Source: Fodinicola acaciae (GTDB lineage Bacteria; Actinomycetota; Actinomycetes; Mycobacteriales; HKI-0501). From it: a stretch of 64,000 nucleotides of DNA. Location: positions 2,046,001 through 2,110,000 of the forward strand of contig NZ_WOTN01000002.1 in assembly GCF_010993745.1 (NCBI RefSeq), written 5' to 3'. The notes below the pieces were generated by a model. It did not search any database. It was not told where the DNA came from and was given only the letters and a program-made list of their open reading frames with translations. How positions within the stretch are numbered: the first letter of the stretch is position 1; every line of letters starts with the position of its first letter. This document shows, piece after piece, positions 1 to 11,149 of the stretch. A program made the translations under genes and the position numbers.

Positions 1-318
1 ACGCAACAAACATGGAGACCCAACCACCCCCCTCGACGCAACAAACATGAAGACCCAACCCCCCAACGCAACAAGCATGAAGAAGCAACCACTTCCCCCA
101 CGCACAAGCATGAAGATGCAGCCACTTCCCCACGCAACAAACAAGAGACGCAACCACCCACCCACCCAACAAACGAGCGAACCCGCCACCCACCCACCGA
201 ACAAACGGGGAAACCGCCAGCCTCGAACCCACCAAACGGCGAACTCACCATCCACCCACCGCTACAAACAAAGGACTCCACCGCCGCCAACCCAACAACG
301 GCACCGCACCACATCACA
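1..318. repeat. Degenerate tandem repeat array (~31-bp unit), locus R1
   Basis: This stretch holds about ten degenerate copies of a unit of roughly 30-33 bp. Each copy begins near GCAACAAACATGAAGACCCA and continues with a C-rich tail (ACCACCC...). The first ~35 bases are almost identical to a stretch starting near 34915, in another intergenic copy of the same repeat. The array ends two bases before the stop codon of the phosphoglucomutase gene, so it lies just 3' of that gene. It may continue to the left of the window. An open frame crosses it, but the translation is only low-complexity Pro/Thr/Asn/His and is not treated as a gene. Confidence 0.75.
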
Positions 319-320
319 CC

Positions 321-1958
321 TCAGGAAATCACTGACGACACAAGCTCCCGAGCCTCCGCCTGCAGTGCCCTCAAATGCTCCTCACCCCGAAAACTTTCCG
401 CGTAAATCTTGTAAACATCCTCAGTCCCCGAGGGGCGAGCCGCAAACCACCCGGACTTCGTCACGACTTTCAGACCACCGATCGCCTCACCATTTCCGGG
501 CGCATTCGTCAGCGTCGCGGTGATCTCGTCGCCGGCCAGTTCGGTTGCGGTGACCTGGTCGGCGGACAGCTTCGACAGAGCCGCCTTTTGGTCGGGTGTC
601 GCCGGTGCGTCGATCCGAGCGTACGAGGGCGCGCCGAATTTTTCGGTGAGCTGCCGGTAATGTTCGCCGGGGTCGGCGTTGGTCGTGGCGAGGATTTCGG
701 CGGCGAGCAGGTCGAGGATGATGCCATCCTTGTCGGTGGTCCAGACACTTCCGTCCATCCGCAGGAAAGAAGCGCCGGCGCTTTCCTCGCCGCCGAAACC
801 GACGGACGCGTCGAGCAGGCCAGGCACAAACCACTTGAACCCGACCGGCACCTCGACCAGTTTACGGCCGAGGTCGTCGGCGACCCGGTCGATGATGCTG
901 GAGGAGACCAGCGTCTTGCCGACGGCGGCGGCTGCCGGCCATCCCGCGCGGTGACGGAAAAGGTAGTCGATCGCGACGGCGAGATAATGGTTGGGGTTGA
1001 GCAGGCCGGCGTCCGGGGTGACGATACCGTGCCGGTCGGCGTCCGCGTCGTTTCCGGTCGCCAGGTCGAAATCGGCTCGCCGCTGGATCAGCGACGCCAT
1101 GGCGTACGCGGACGAGCAGTCCATCCGGATTTTGCCGTCCCAGTCCAGTGTCATGAACCGCCAGGTCGGGTCCACCAGCGGATTGACGACGGTCAGTTCC
1201 AACCGGTGTCTTTCGGCGATGGCAGCCCAATAATCGACCGACGCGCCACCGAGCGGGTCCGCGCCGATGCGTACGCCGGCGCGGCGGATCGCGTCGATGT
1301 CGACGACCGACGGCAGATCGTCCACATAGGACGACAGGAAGTCGTATTTCTGGGTCGTACGTGCGGACCGCGCCGAGGCGGCGGTGACGCGGCGTACGCC
1401 GTCCAACCCCCTGGCCAGATAGTCGTTGGCGCGCTTGCCAATCCAGCCGGTGATCGCGCTGCCGGCCGGGCCGCCGTCCGGCGGGTTGTATTTGAACCCG
1501 CCATCGGCCGGCGGGTTGTGTGACGGCGTCACGACAACACCGTCGGCCTGCGCGCCGCCGCTTTGGTTGTGCCGCAGAATCGCGTGCGAGACGGCCGGTG
1601 TCGGCGTGTAGCGGCCGGCGGCATCGATCGCGACCGTCACGTCGTTGGCGGCGAAAACCTCAAGCGCCGTCCAGAAAGCCGGCTCGGACAGCGCGTGCGT
1701 GTCACGGCCGAGAAACAGCGGACCGGTGATGCCCTGACCATCGCGATAGTCGACGATCGCCTGGCTGGTCGCCGCGATGTGGTCCTCGTTGAACGCCACA
1801 TTCAGCGAGGAGCCGCGATGTCCGGACGTACCAAAGGAAACCCGCTGCGCCGGCACGGACGGATCGGGATGCTCGGTGTAGTACGCGGTGACGACGGCGG
1901 CGACGTCGATCAGGTCCCGGGCCTGCGCCGGCTGACCGGCACGCGCGTCTGTCGACAT
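321..1958 (-). CDS. pgm: Phosphoglucomutase (alpha-D-glucose phosphate-specific)
   Basis: The enzyme interconverts glucose 1-phosphate and glucose 6-phosphate in the cytosol, linking glycogen and trehalose metabolism to glycolysis. The 545-residue product has the family's usual length. The catalytic phosphoserine loop TPSHNP is at residues 144-149 (Ser146), the metal loop GNDADADR at about 302-309, [11 protein letters not shown] in the sugar-binding region, and the C-terminal phosphate-binding [15 protein letters not shown]. The ATG start is supported by AAAGGAG seven bases upstream. The gene lies downstream of a small unknown gene on the same strand and ends against a tandem repeat array. 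The trehalose genes otsA/otsB lie 19 kb away and are not in the same operon. Family assignment is firm. Confidence 0.95.
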   Translation of the reverse strand: MSTDARAGQPAQARDLIDVAAVVTAYYTEHPDPSVPAQRVSFGTSGHRGSSLNVAFNEDHIAATSQAIVDYRDGQGITGPLFLGRDTHALSEPAFWTALEVFAANDVTVAIDAAGRYTPTPAVSHAILRHNQSGGAQADGVVVTPSHNPPADGGFKYNPPDGGPAGSAITGWIGKRANDYLARGLDGVRRVTAASARSARTTQKYDFLSSYVDDLPSVVDIDAIRRAGVRIGADPLGGASVDYWAAIAERHRLELTVVNPLVDPTWRFMTLDWDGKIRMDCSSAYAMASLIQRRADFDLATGNDADADRHGIVTPDAGLLNPNHYLAVAIDYLFRHRAGWPAAAAVGKTLVSSSIIDRVADDLGRKLVEVPVGFKWFVPGLLDASVGFGGEESAGASFLRMDGSVWTTDKDGIILDLLAAEILATTNADPGEHYRQLTEKFGAPSYARIDAPATPDQKAALSKLSADQVTATELAGDEITATLTNAPGNGEAIGGLKVVTKSGWFAARPSGTEDVYKIYAESFRGEEHLRALQAEARELVSSVIS

Positions 1959-1986
1959 GTTTTCTCCTTTGAAAACAACGAAAACG

Positions 1987-2313
1987 TCAGGACTGGGACG
2001 GCCTGTTCGAGTTTTTCGCCTGCATGCTGTGCGGATAGCCGAGCGATGGCCCCTTCGCCAGCGTGCTGCCGGTCGGCTCGGCGTCCCTGGTGGCCTCGGA
2101 CAGCTGCCGGTCGGCGACCACGAACGCGACCGAGCAGCGGCTCACCATCGGTCCGGCGGTGGTCATGACGACGTGCATCTCCGGATCGGCGCCATATTCC
2201 TGCGTCAGCGTCGGCACGACGGCGTCCGGCGGCACGTGCATCCGCGCAGCGGCCTCCTCCGTGCTGAGCCAGTCCGATCCCTGCGGCATGTGCTCATCGT
2301 ACGCGTTTGCCAT
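1987..2313 (-). CDS. Hypothetical protein (108 aa)
   Basis: I do not recognise this 108-residue product. It is soluble and has no signal peptide or membrane segment. The N-terminal half contains a helical stretch ending in a conserved-looking [12 protein letters not shown] core, and the C-terminal third is polar and probably disordered. It lies 28 bp upstream of pgm on the same strand and is divergent from the riboswitch-controlled aminotransferase gene. The ATG has only a weak ribosome binding site. It is kept because codon bias is GC-rich at third positions and nothing else explains the interval. Confidence 0.5.
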   Translation of the reverse strand: MANAYDEHMPQGSDWLSTEEAAARMHVPPDAVVPTLTQEYGADPEMHVVMTTAGPMVSRCSVAFVVADRQLSEATRDAEPTGSTLAKGPSLGYPHSMQAKNSNRPSQS

Positions 2314-2343
2314 CAGCGCCAGTGATCAGTTAACGTCTTCGAC

Positions 2344-2467
2344 AGGTCATGAGTGCCAGCGTCAAGCCCCGGCTTGCTGGCCGGCAACCCTCCAACCGCG
2401 GTGGGGTGCTCCGGGTGACGACCAGGCCACCGGCCAGCAGGCCGGCGGCAAGCGCGGGCCTCCCAAG
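2344..2467 (+). promoter_or_regulatory. SAM-IV riboswitch
   Basis: The leader starting near 2344 matches the SAM-IV class, which is restricted to actinomycetes. It has a GTCATGAGTGCCAGCG opening, then AAGCCCCGGCTTGCTGGCCG and CCGGCAACCCTCCAACCGCG, then the pairing segment GGTGGGGTGCTCCGGGTGAC. A GC-rich distal hairpin follows (about 2430-2467). The P1 strands GGTCAT and GTGACGACC are compatible with closing the aptamer. It lies just upstream of the Shine-Dalgarno GAGGAGG at about 2483-2489 of the cysteine-desulfurase-like gene. By analogy with the class, S-adenosylmethionine binding should reduce expression of that gene. The assignment rests on recalled consensus features. A covariance-model search (RF00634) would decide it. 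Confidence 0.85.
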
Positions 2468-2493
2468 CAGGTCCGACGACCTGAGGAGGCTTG

Positions 2494-3834
2494 ATGACCG
2501 CCGTGCTGACCAACCGCATCGCCGCTCTGTTGCCAGTGGTCGGTGGTGACCTGCCGGCGCCGCTGGTGACGGGGGAGTGTCGCACGTACGCCAACCTCGA
2601 CTACGCCGCGAGCGCACCGGCGCTGGACGGCGTGGCGAGCCACGTCGCCGAGCTGCTGCCGTTCTACGCGAGCGTGCACCGCGGCGCCGGTTACGCGTCG
2701 CAGGTCAGCACTGGCGTGTATGAATCGGCGCGTGCGATCGTCGCCAACGCCTGCGGCGCGCGCGACGACGACGTCGTGGTGTTCACGCGCAACACCACCG
2801 ACGCCTTCAACCTGCTGGCGGGCTGCGTGCCAGCCGGGGCCGGCGACGTGCTCGTACTCGACCTCGAACACCACGCCAACCTGCTGCCGTGGCGCGACCA
2901 GCGTTATCGCTGCCTGCCGGTTGCCTCGACGCTCGAGCAGACCCTGAAAGACCTCGAAGCAGCGTTGCGGGCGGCACCGGCCGCGTTGGTCACGGTCACG
3001 GGCGCCTCCAACGTCACTGGTGAGCTCCTGCCGCTCGGGACGATCGCCGCGATCGTCCATCGGTACGGCGCGCGGCTGGCCGTCGATGGTGCGCAGCTGG
3101 TGCCGCACCGCCAGGTCGACCTGGCCGCCACCGGCATCGACTACCTGGCGTTTTCCGGCCACAAGCTGTACGCGCCGTACGGTGCCGGCGCGCTGGTCGG
3201 CCGCCGCGACTGGCTGGACACCGGCCGCCCCTACCTGGCCGGTGGCGGCGCGGTGCGCAACGTCACGCTGACCGACACCGCGTGGGCCGCCGCCCCGGCG
3301 CGGCACGAGGGTGGCACGCCAAACGTGCTGGGGGCCGCCGCGCTGGCGCGAGCCTGCCAGCTGCTCGCCAACCTGCCAGAGGGCGCGCAGGAGACACACG
3401 AGGCAGAGCTGCGGTCGCGGCTGCTCGACGGCCTTCGGCGGCTCCACGGCGTACGTGTCCACCGAATCTTTCCGGACAGTCCCGGCGCGATCGGCGTGGT
3501 GACCTTCAGCCTGCCGGGTCACGATCCCGGCCTGGTCGCCGCGTATCTGTCCGCCGAGCACGGCATCGGCGTACGCGACGGCAAGTTCTGCGCGCATCCT
3601 CTGCTGGCGCGGCTCGGCCTGGCCGATGGTGCCATCCGCGCGAGCGTCGGCGTCGGCTCGTCGTCGGACGATGTCGACCGGCTGGTCGAGGCACTGGATG
3701 CCTTCCTGCGCGACGGTCCACAGTGGACGTACGCGCAGGTCGACGGCCGCTGGTCGCCGACTCCGGACCCGCGGCCGCGGCCGGACTGGTCGCTCGGCTC
3801 GACCGCCGGCGCCTCGCCGTGCGCGAACGCCTGA
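2494..3834 (+). CDS. Cysteine desulfurase-like class V aminotransferase
   Basis: This is a PLP-dependent class V enzyme of 446 residues. The Schiff-base lysine is in SGHKLYAPYGAG (Lys224), the cofactor-stacking His126 follows LDLEH, and the pyridine-contacting Asp198 and Gln201 are in AVDGAQLVPH. The loop GKFCAHP near residue 356 has a cysteine where SufS-type desulfurases carry the persulfide cysteine, so sulfur mobilisation from cysteine is the likely activity. The ATG at 2494 is preferred over an in-frame TTG at 2491 because AGGAGG is four bases upstream of the ATG. A SAM-IV riboswitch in the leader ties the gene to sulfur or methionine metabolism. The C-terminal 30 residues are Pro/Arg-rich and extend beyond the family fold. 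The exact substrate is not known. Confidence 0.85.
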   Translation: MTAVLTNRIAALLPVVGGDLPAPLVTGECRTYANLDYAASAPALDGVASHVAELLPFYASVHRGAGYASQVSTGVYESARAIVANACGARDDDVVVFTRNTTDAFNLLAGCVPAGAGDVLVLDLEHHANLLPWRDQRYRCLPVASTLEQTLKDLEAALRAAPAALVTVTGASNVTGELLPLGTIAAIVHRYGARLAVDGAQLVPHRQVDLAATGIDYLAFSGHKLYAPYGAGALVGRRDWLDTGRPYLAGGGAVRNVTLTDTAWAAAPARHEGGTPNVLGAAALARACQLLANLPEGAQETHEAELRSRLLDGLRRLHGVRVHRIFPDSPGAIGVVTFSLPGHDPGLVAAYLSAEHGIGVRDGKFCAHPLLARLGLADGAIRASVGVGSSSDDVDRLVEALDAFLRDGPQWTYAQVDGRWSPTPDPRPRPDWSLGSTAGASPCANA

Positions 3835-3908
3835 AAGTTCGTCCTTTTGGTCCCTTGTGGTCGCTGGGGCACGCGGTGAAGATGGGGCTTTCGCGGCAGT
3901 GAGGCGAC

Positions 3909-5096
3909 ATGGCGCAGGCGGGGCTCAAGGCCGGCGCGTCCGAGGTGGAGCAGGACGCGGCCGCTGGCGTGGTGTCCGAGTTGGTGTCGTATTCGCTGCT
4001 CAACCATGCCGCCGGCCAGATCGCCGAAGGGGTCGCGACGGTGCCGCCGTGGCGTGTCCTGGTCGTCGAGGACCGCGCGCTGGCCGCGACCGACTGGTCA
4101 TATCACGCGGTCACCGAGCAGCTGAGCCGGTTGTCCGCCGAGCTCAAGGCGGCCAGCGAGAAGGTCGCCGAGGCGTCGGCGCCGGCGAAGGAAGCGGCTC
4201 CGGGCCAGGAGGGCCTGATCGCCGAGGCGACCGCCGCCGTCACCGCGGTCGTCGGCGCGGCGCAGGCGGTGCCGGCGGTCGTCGGCGCGATCGCCGACGC
4301 GGTCGGCTATTTGCGCAGCGACTACACGATCACCGGCCGAGCCGTGACGATGAAGTCGACGGCTTTGGTGAGTGCGGTCGCCCGTGCGTTACGTGCCCAA
4401 GGCGTACGGTCCGAAGTGGACGGTTTCCACACCTTCCCGGCCGAGACCGCGGCGTTGACCGCGTTTTCGGAATTCCAGCACCTGCAACGCGATCTGACCG
4501 CCTCGCGGCTGACGTTCGTGCAACAGAAACTGGTGCCGGCCACCGCCGAGGTGACCAGGCAGACCGCCGAGCTGACCCAGGCGCAGGCTGACCTGGCCGC
4601 CGCGCGCGCAGCGCAACCTCCCGACCAGATAAGGGAAAAACAGGCACAGGACGCGGCCGACGAGGCGACCGAACAGCTCGCGCGGGCACGGCAGGCGCAG
4701 ACATTGGCGCAGCAGGTCGCCGATCTGGCCGAAGCCGCGCTGACGCGCGCCACGACATTCGCCACTGCCGTCACGACCGCTCCGGCGACCGGCGGCCTGC
4801 CGCCGCTGGCGCTGGCCGCGACCTTGGAGCGGCTGCATGCCGGCGGAGAAAACGCCATCACGCACGTGCTCTATGTCGGTGTGGACGTGGCCGGCGGCGA
4901 AACCGTGATCCGGAAACGGTTTTTCGGTGCTCCGACCCTGCGCTACATCGGCTCGTGCCAGGTGTCGGCGATGCTGGTCGGCAACGACGGCGACGTCGCC
5001 TGGGCTCGTACGATGACGCTGGTCGGCCAGCTGAAGTTCGCGCCTGGCAAGGGAAAGTTCGGCACGCCGGAGATGGTCGAGGTCAGGATGCGCTAG
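3909..5096 (+). CDS. Uncharacterised coiled-coil protein (395 aa)
   Basis: I do not recognise the family. The product has no signal peptide. Residues 75-105 and about 195-275 are Ala/Glu/Gln/Lys-rich heptads typical of coiled coil. Between them is a hydrophobic Gly/Ala/Val-rich stretch (about residues 110-140) that could be a membrane-interacting hairpin. The C-terminal third has mixed beta character, including a THVLYVGVDVAGGE segment and YIGSCQVSAMLVG. The layout resembles proteins that oligomerise through a long coiled coil around an exposed beta domain. It follows the aminotransferase by 74 bp with GTGAGGCG just before the ATG. Its end overlaps the convergent reductase gene by 14 bp. Function is unknown. 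Confidence 0.8.
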   Translation: MAQAGLKAGASEVEQDAAAGVVSELVSYSLLNHAAGQIAEGVATVPPWRVLVVEDRALAATDWSYHAVTEQLSRLSAELKAASEKVAEASAPAKEAAPGQEGLIAEATAAVTAVVGAAQAVPAVVGAIADAVGYLRSDYTITGRAVTMKSTALVSAVARALRAQGVRSEVDGFHTFPAETAALTAFSEFQHLQRDLTASRLTFVQQKLVPATAEVTRQTAELTQAQADLAAARAAQPPDQIREKQAQDAADEATEQLARARQAQTLAQQVADLAEAALTRATTFATAVTTAPATGGLPPLALAATLERLHAGGENAITHVLYVGVDVAGGETVIRKRFFGAPTLRYIGSCQVSAMLVGNDGDVAWARTMTLVGQLKFAPGKGKFGTPEMVEVRMR

Positions 5097-6252
5097 CGCG
5101 CAGCCGTTTGCGCGTACGTGTGAAGATTTTCGGACTGTTGATGGCGACCGCGCCGGTCATCGCGCCGTCTCGGTGGTATGTCGCGACAAACCTGCGTTCG
5201 TCGAGCGATCCGTCGATCACCCGCAGCTCGTCGCCGGCGGCCGGATGTCCCGCGTACTGGATCCACGCGTCATACTGCTTCGACCAGAAATAGCCGCTCG
5301 GCTGGTATTCCTCGACGGTGTGCCCGGCGAGCAGGTTGCGCGCCGCCACCGCCGGCTGGTCGTTGGCGTTTGTCCAGTGCTCGTGCCGCACGTACGCGCC
5401 GTGTGCCGGCGACCAGGCTCGCGCGACGTCGCCGGCGGCCACCACGGTTGGCAGGCTGGTGACGCCGCCTGCGTCCGTACGCACACCGTTTTCGGTGTCC
5501 AGAGCCGAATCGCTCAGCCACTCGACCGCCGGCCGTACGCCGATGCCGACAACGACGACGTCGGCCGGCAGCTCGCGGCCGTCGGCCAGGATGACCGCGG
5601 CGACCCGGTCGTCCACAGTGGACACTCCGGTCACGCCGATGCCGTAATGCACGTCCACGCCGTTGTCACTGTGCAGAGACGCGCAAAGTCGGGCCACTTC
5701 CGCGCCAAGCAGCGGAGCCAACGGATCCGCCAGCGACTCCACGACGGTGACCTTCAGGCCGAGCGAGCGGCTGCTGGCCGCGACCTCCGAGCCGATGAAG
5801 CCGGCGCCGACGACGACCACGTTTTCCGGTCCCTGCCGCAGTTCTTGCCGCAGCGCGATCGCGTCGTCCAGTGTTCGGAGGGTGTGGACGCCGGCGATCG
5901 GACCGTCCAGACCCGGCAGCCGGCGCGGGTACGCACCGGTCGCGATCACCACGCCGTCGGCGGCGATTTCGGTGTCGTCAGACAGAATCACCGCTCCGGA
6001 GGACAGTCGCGCGGCCGGCGTGCCGAGCCACCACTGGGCCGCCAACGCGTCCAGCTCGGCGGATGTGGCCAGCGCGATGCCGTCGGCTTCGGCCTTGCCG
6101 ACCAGAAACTCCTTGGACAGCGGCGGCCGGTCGTATGGCCGGTGCGGCTCGGCGCCGATCATCGTGACCGTGCCGTCGAATCCGGCCTCGCGCAACGCCT
6201 GCGCGGCCCGCAACCCGGCCAACGACGTGCCGACCACCGCGATCCTGTTCAC
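5083..6252 (-). CDS. Ferredoxin reductase-type FAD/NAD(P)H oxidoreductase
   Basis: This two-dinucleotide-domain flavoprotein of about 389 residues transfers electrons from NAD(P)H to a Rieske ferredoxin. The FAD-binding motif is near the N-terminus (VVGTSLAGLRAAQAL) and the NAD(P)H-binding motif VVVVGAGFIGSEVAA lies mid-protein. The FAD-contacting VVAAGDVARAW is near residue 280. The GTG start at 6252 overlaps the TGA of the upstream Rieske ferredoxin by four bases (GTGA), so the two are translationally coupled. The pair lies divergently from the IclR regulator. It is inferred to feed the Rieske oxygenase at 11146-12261, in a three-component system. BphA4/AlkT-type reductases are the closest class. 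Confidence 0.9.
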   Translation of the reverse strand: MNRIAVVGTSLAGLRAAQALREAGFDGTVTMIGAEPHRPYDRPPLSKEFLVGKAEADGIALATSAELDALAAQWWLGTPAARLSSGAVILSDDTEIAADGVVIATGAYPRRLPGLDGPIAGVHTLRTLDDAIALRQELRQGPENVVVVGAGFIGSEVAASSRSLGLKVTVVESLADPLAPLLGAEVARLCASLHSDNGVDVHYGIGVTGVSTVDDRVAAVILADGRELPADVVVVGIGVRPAVEWLSDSALDTENGVRTDAGGVTSLPTVVAAGDVARAWSPAHGAYVRHEHWTNANDQPAVAARNLLAGHTVEEYQPSGYFWSKQYDAWIQYAGHPAAGDELRVIDGSLDERRFVATYHRDGAMTGAVAINSPKIFTRTRKRLRASAS

Positions 6253-6563
6253 GCCACCTCTACTGTTTCCAGGTTTACATACACCTCGCCATCGCTGACC
6301 AGCACAGAATACGTCCGGACCGGCCGTTTTGCCGGTGGCCCGGTCGGCAGGCCGGTGCGCAGGTCGAAGCACGCCTCGTGCAGCGGGCATTCGACCAGGC
6401 AGCCTTCCAGCCAGCCGTCGGACAGCGACGCCTCCTGGTGCGTACAGGTGTCGTCGATGGCATAGAGGTCACCGTCGGCGTTGAAGACGGCGATCGGCCC
6501 CGGACCGGGGATCCGGACCGACTCACCGGGTGGCAGGTCGGCGAGCGCACAGGCGCGGATCAT
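6249..6563 (-). CDS. Rieske [2Fe-2S] ferredoxin
   Basis: This is a small electron carrier (104 residues). Its cluster ligands are visible as CTH (Cys-x-His) and, 17 residues after that His, CPLH (Cys-x-x-His). The pattern is that of bacterial ring-hydroxylase ferredoxins and NirD-like proteins. The ATG at 6563 is preferred over upstream in-frame ATG codons because GTGAGGTG lies just before it and the protein then starts at the conserved core. The gene is coupled by a four-base overlap to the reductase. Its promoter region contains one of two matching IclR-type operators. The role in electron delivery to the Rieske oxygenase of this cluster is inferred from context. Confidence 0.92.
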   Translation of the reverse strand: MIRACALADLPPGESVRIPGPGPIAVFNADGDLYAIDDTCTHQEASLSDGWLEGCLVECPLHEACFDLRTGLPTGPPAKRPVRTYSVLVSDGEVYVNLETVEVA

Positions 6564-6580
6564 GGCACACCTCACAGTGA

Positions 6581-6597
6581 GTTGCGTCATAGACAAC
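6581..6597. promoter_or_regulatory. Candidate IclR operator 1
   Basis: GTTGCGTCATAGACAAC has GTTG/CAAC half-sites around a 9-base centre. It differs at only two positions from the site at 6682-6698. It lies 18 bp upstream of the ferredoxin start, in the divergent promoter region. Assignment to the adjacent IclR protein is inference from the duplication and position. Confidence 0.55.
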
Positions 6598-6681
6598 ATG
6601 AATCATGCTCCGCAACACTCTCCGGCACGTACGGACGGCCGTCAACCCCTCAAAATGTGGGTCACGACTTTTGCGGTTACT

Positions 6682-6698
6682 GTTGCGTCATGGTCAAC
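6682..6698. promoter_or_regulatory. Candidate IclR operator 2 (overlaps iclR start codon)
   Basis: GTTGCGTCATGGTCAAC repeats operator 1 with two central differences and keeps the GTTG/CAAC half-sites. It spans the ATG of the iclR-family gene at 6690, so occupancy would directly block that gene. This suggests autoregulation. A related but looser GTTGCTGATAACGAGACAAG occurs near 7519, upstream of the dimethylglycine oxidase-like gene. Confidence 0.5.
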
Positions 6699-7472
6699 AC
6701 GGGGTCAGAGCGACAACCGGCCGCCTTGGTGCAGTCGGTCGATCGCGCCGTCACCGTGCTGGAAATGGTGGCAAAACACGGTGAAGCCGGCATCACCGAG
6801 ATCGCCGCCGAGCTCGGCGTCCACAAGTCGACGATCTCCCGGCTGCTGTCCGTGCTGGAGAGCCGCGGGCTGGTCGAACAGCTTGGTGAGCGGGGAAAAT
6901 ACGCGATCGGTTTCGGGATCGTACGGCTCGCCGGAGCCGCCACCGGCCGGCTCGACCTGGTCCGGCTCGGCCAGTCCAGCTGCCAGGATCTGGCCGACCG
7001 GCTCGGCGAGACGGTGAACATCGCGATCCTCGACCAGGATTGCGCGATGAACATCACCCAGGCGCACGGCTCGGCCGTGGTGACCGCGCAGAACTGGATC
7101 GGCCAGCGTACGCCGTTGCACGCCACCTCGAGCGGAAAAGTCCTGCTGGCGCACCAGTCTCCGGAGCGCCGTCGCCGGTTGTTGCGGCGCCGCCTGGAGG
7201 AATACACGCCGCGTACGATCACCGACCTCGACCAGCTGAAACAGGAGCTCGACCGGGTCAGCGCCGACGGCTACGCGACCTGTTTCGAGGAGCTGGAGCT
7301 CGGCATGCACGCGGTCGCCGCGCCGATTCTCGGTGTCGGTGGCGAGATCGTCGCCGCGCTCAGCGCGTCCGGTCCGGCATACCGACTGCCGCGCCGCCGC
7401 ATTCGGCAGGTCGCCGAGGACCTCGCCGAGGTTGCCAGCCAACTGTCCGAACAACTCGGATTCCTTGGTTAG
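6690..7472 (+). CDS. IclR-family transcriptional regulator
   Basis: The protein (260 residues) has an N-terminal winged helix-turn-helix: ITEIAAELGVHKSTISRLLS is the recognition region near residues 33-52. The C-terminal IclR effector domain includes TPLHATSSGKVLLA and GMHAVAAPILG. Such regulators sense small catabolites and control nearby catabolic operons. It lies between the divergent ferredoxin/reductase pair and the downstream demethylation operon. Two near-identical dyads flank or overlap its start, so it most likely controls both directions and itself. The ATG at 6690 gives the standard family N-terminus. An effector such as betaine or dimethylglycine is inferred only from the neighbours. 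Confidence 0.9.
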   Translation: MVNTGSERQPAALVQSVDRAVTVLEMVAKHGEAGITEIAAELGVHKSTISRLLSVLESRGLVEQLGERGKYAIGFGIVRLAGAATGRLDLVRLGQSSCQDLADRLGETVNIAILDQDCAMNITQAHGSAVVTAQNWIGQRTPLHATSSGKVLLAHQSPERRRRLLRRRLEEYTPRTITDLDQLKQELDRVSADGYATCFEELELGMHAVAAPILGVGGEIVAALSASGPAYRLPRRRIRQVAEDLAEVASQLSEQLGFLG

Positions 7473-7559
7473 TTTTTCGCGCTCCTCTTGACAGCGTGGT
7501 CCCGCGTCGCGCACCGTGTTGCTGATAACGAGACAAGTCGCTTTCTGCGCAACACATGA

Positions 7560-9995
<2,436 letters not shown>

Positions 9996-9997
9996 AG

Positions 9998-11149
9998 GTG
10001 TTCGACGTCATCGTCATCGGTCTCGGCGGCATGGGAAGCTCGGCCGCCTGTCAGTTGGCGCGCCGCGGCCAACGCGTGCTCGGCCTGGAAAGGTTTGGCC
10101 CGGCGCACAACCGCGGCTCCAGCCACGGCGGCTCGCGGATCACCAGGCAGGCGTATTTCGAGGATCCAGCGTATGTGCCGCTGCTGATCCGTGCCACCGA
10201 GATGTGGGACGCGATCGAGCGCGACGCCGGCCGGCGGATCCTCTATCTCAGCGGTGGCCTGATGATCGGCCGGCCGGACAGCCTCACGGTCGCCGGCAGC
10301 CGGCGCAGCGCCGAGGAATGGGACCTGCCGCACGAGATCCTCGACGCCGCCGAGATCCGCCGGCGGTTTCCGACCATGCGGCCGGAAGCCGACGACATCG
10401 CCTTGTACGAGCGCAATGCCGGTCTGGTGGTGCCGGAGGCCAGCGTGGCCGCACACCTCGCACTGGCCGACCGAGCCGGTGCCGATCTGCGCTTCGAGGA
10501 GCCGGTGCTTTCCTGGCGGGCCAACGAATCCGGCTCCGGCGTGCGGGTGCTGACGGCGGACGGCGCGTACTCGGCCGAACGATTGGTGATCTGTCCGGGC
10601 GCCTGGGCATCGGAGGTGTTGGCAGACCTGCGCATTCCGTTCCGGGTCGAGCGGCAGGTGCAGTTTTGGTTCCAGCCGCGTGGCGGCATCGAGCCGTTCC
10701 TGGCCGACCGGCATCCGATCTTCGTCTGGGAAGCGCCTGGCGGACGGCAGTTCTACGGATTCGGCGCGCATCACGCCGATCAGCGCGGCGTGAAGATCGC
10801 GTTTTTCCGCGGTGGCCAGACCTGCACGGTCGAGACGATCGACCGTGACGTACATCCGGAGGAGATCGCCGACATGGCGGCGTTCGCCGGCCATCGCGTC
10901 CCCGACCTGCCCGGTGAGTTTCTGCGTGCCGCCACGTGCATGTACACCAACACGCCGGACGAGCATTTCGTCATCGCACCGCATCCGGCGCATCCACAGG
11001 TCGTAGTGGCGTGCGGATTTTCCGGCCACGGCTTCAAGTTCGTACCGGTCGTCGGCGAGATCGTGGCCGACCTGAGCATCGACGGCACCACTCGCCATCC
11101 GATCGCGCTGTTCGACCCCGCGCGCCTGAGAGGCCAACTCGTATCATGA
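9998..11149 (+). CDS. Monomeric sarcosine oxidase-like FAD enzyme
   Basis: This is a single-chain flavoprotein of 383 residues of the MSOX/N-methyltryptophan oxidase family. It starts with [14 protein letters not shown] for FAD binding and has the [14 protein letters not shown] segment of the family. It ends with [11 protein letters not shown], whose Cys corresponds to the covalent flavin attachment site, followed by [10 protein letters not shown]. It would oxidise sarcosine to glycine plus formaldehyde, or pass the methyl group on. The GTG start lies two bases after the upstream stop. Its end overlaps the next gene by four bases (ATGA), so the three genes form one operon. Close relatives act on other N-methyl amino acids, so the substrate is inferred from context. 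Confidence 0.88.
   Translation: MFDVIVIGLGGMGSSAACQLARRGQRVLGLERFGPAHNRGSSHGGSRITRQAYFEDPAYVPLLIRATEMWDAIERDAGRRILYLSGGLMIGRPDSLTVAGSRRSAEEWDLPHEILDAAEIRRRFPTMRPEADDIALYERNAGLVVPEASVAAHLALADRAGADLRFEEPVLSWRANESGSGVRVLTADGAYSAERLVICPGAWASEVLADLRIPFRVERQVQFWFQPRGGIEPFLADRHPIFVWEAPGGRQFYGFGAHHADQRGVKIAFFRGGQTCTVETIDRDVHPEEIADMAAFAGHRVPDLPGEFLRAATCMYTNTPDEHFVIAPHPAHPQVVVACGFSGHGFKFVPVVGEIVADLSIDGTTRHPIALFDPARLRGQLVS

Noticed and set aside
47-523. A 158-codon plus-strand frame rich in Pro, Thr, Asn and His
   Set aside because: It runs through the tandem repeat array and into the antisense of pgm. The residues merely reflect the repeat's base composition.
2362-3597. A 411-codon minus-strand frame opposite the riboswitch and aminotransferase gene
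   Set aside because: It crosses the riboswitch, has no recognisable domain, and the opposite strand carries a clear PLP enzyme.
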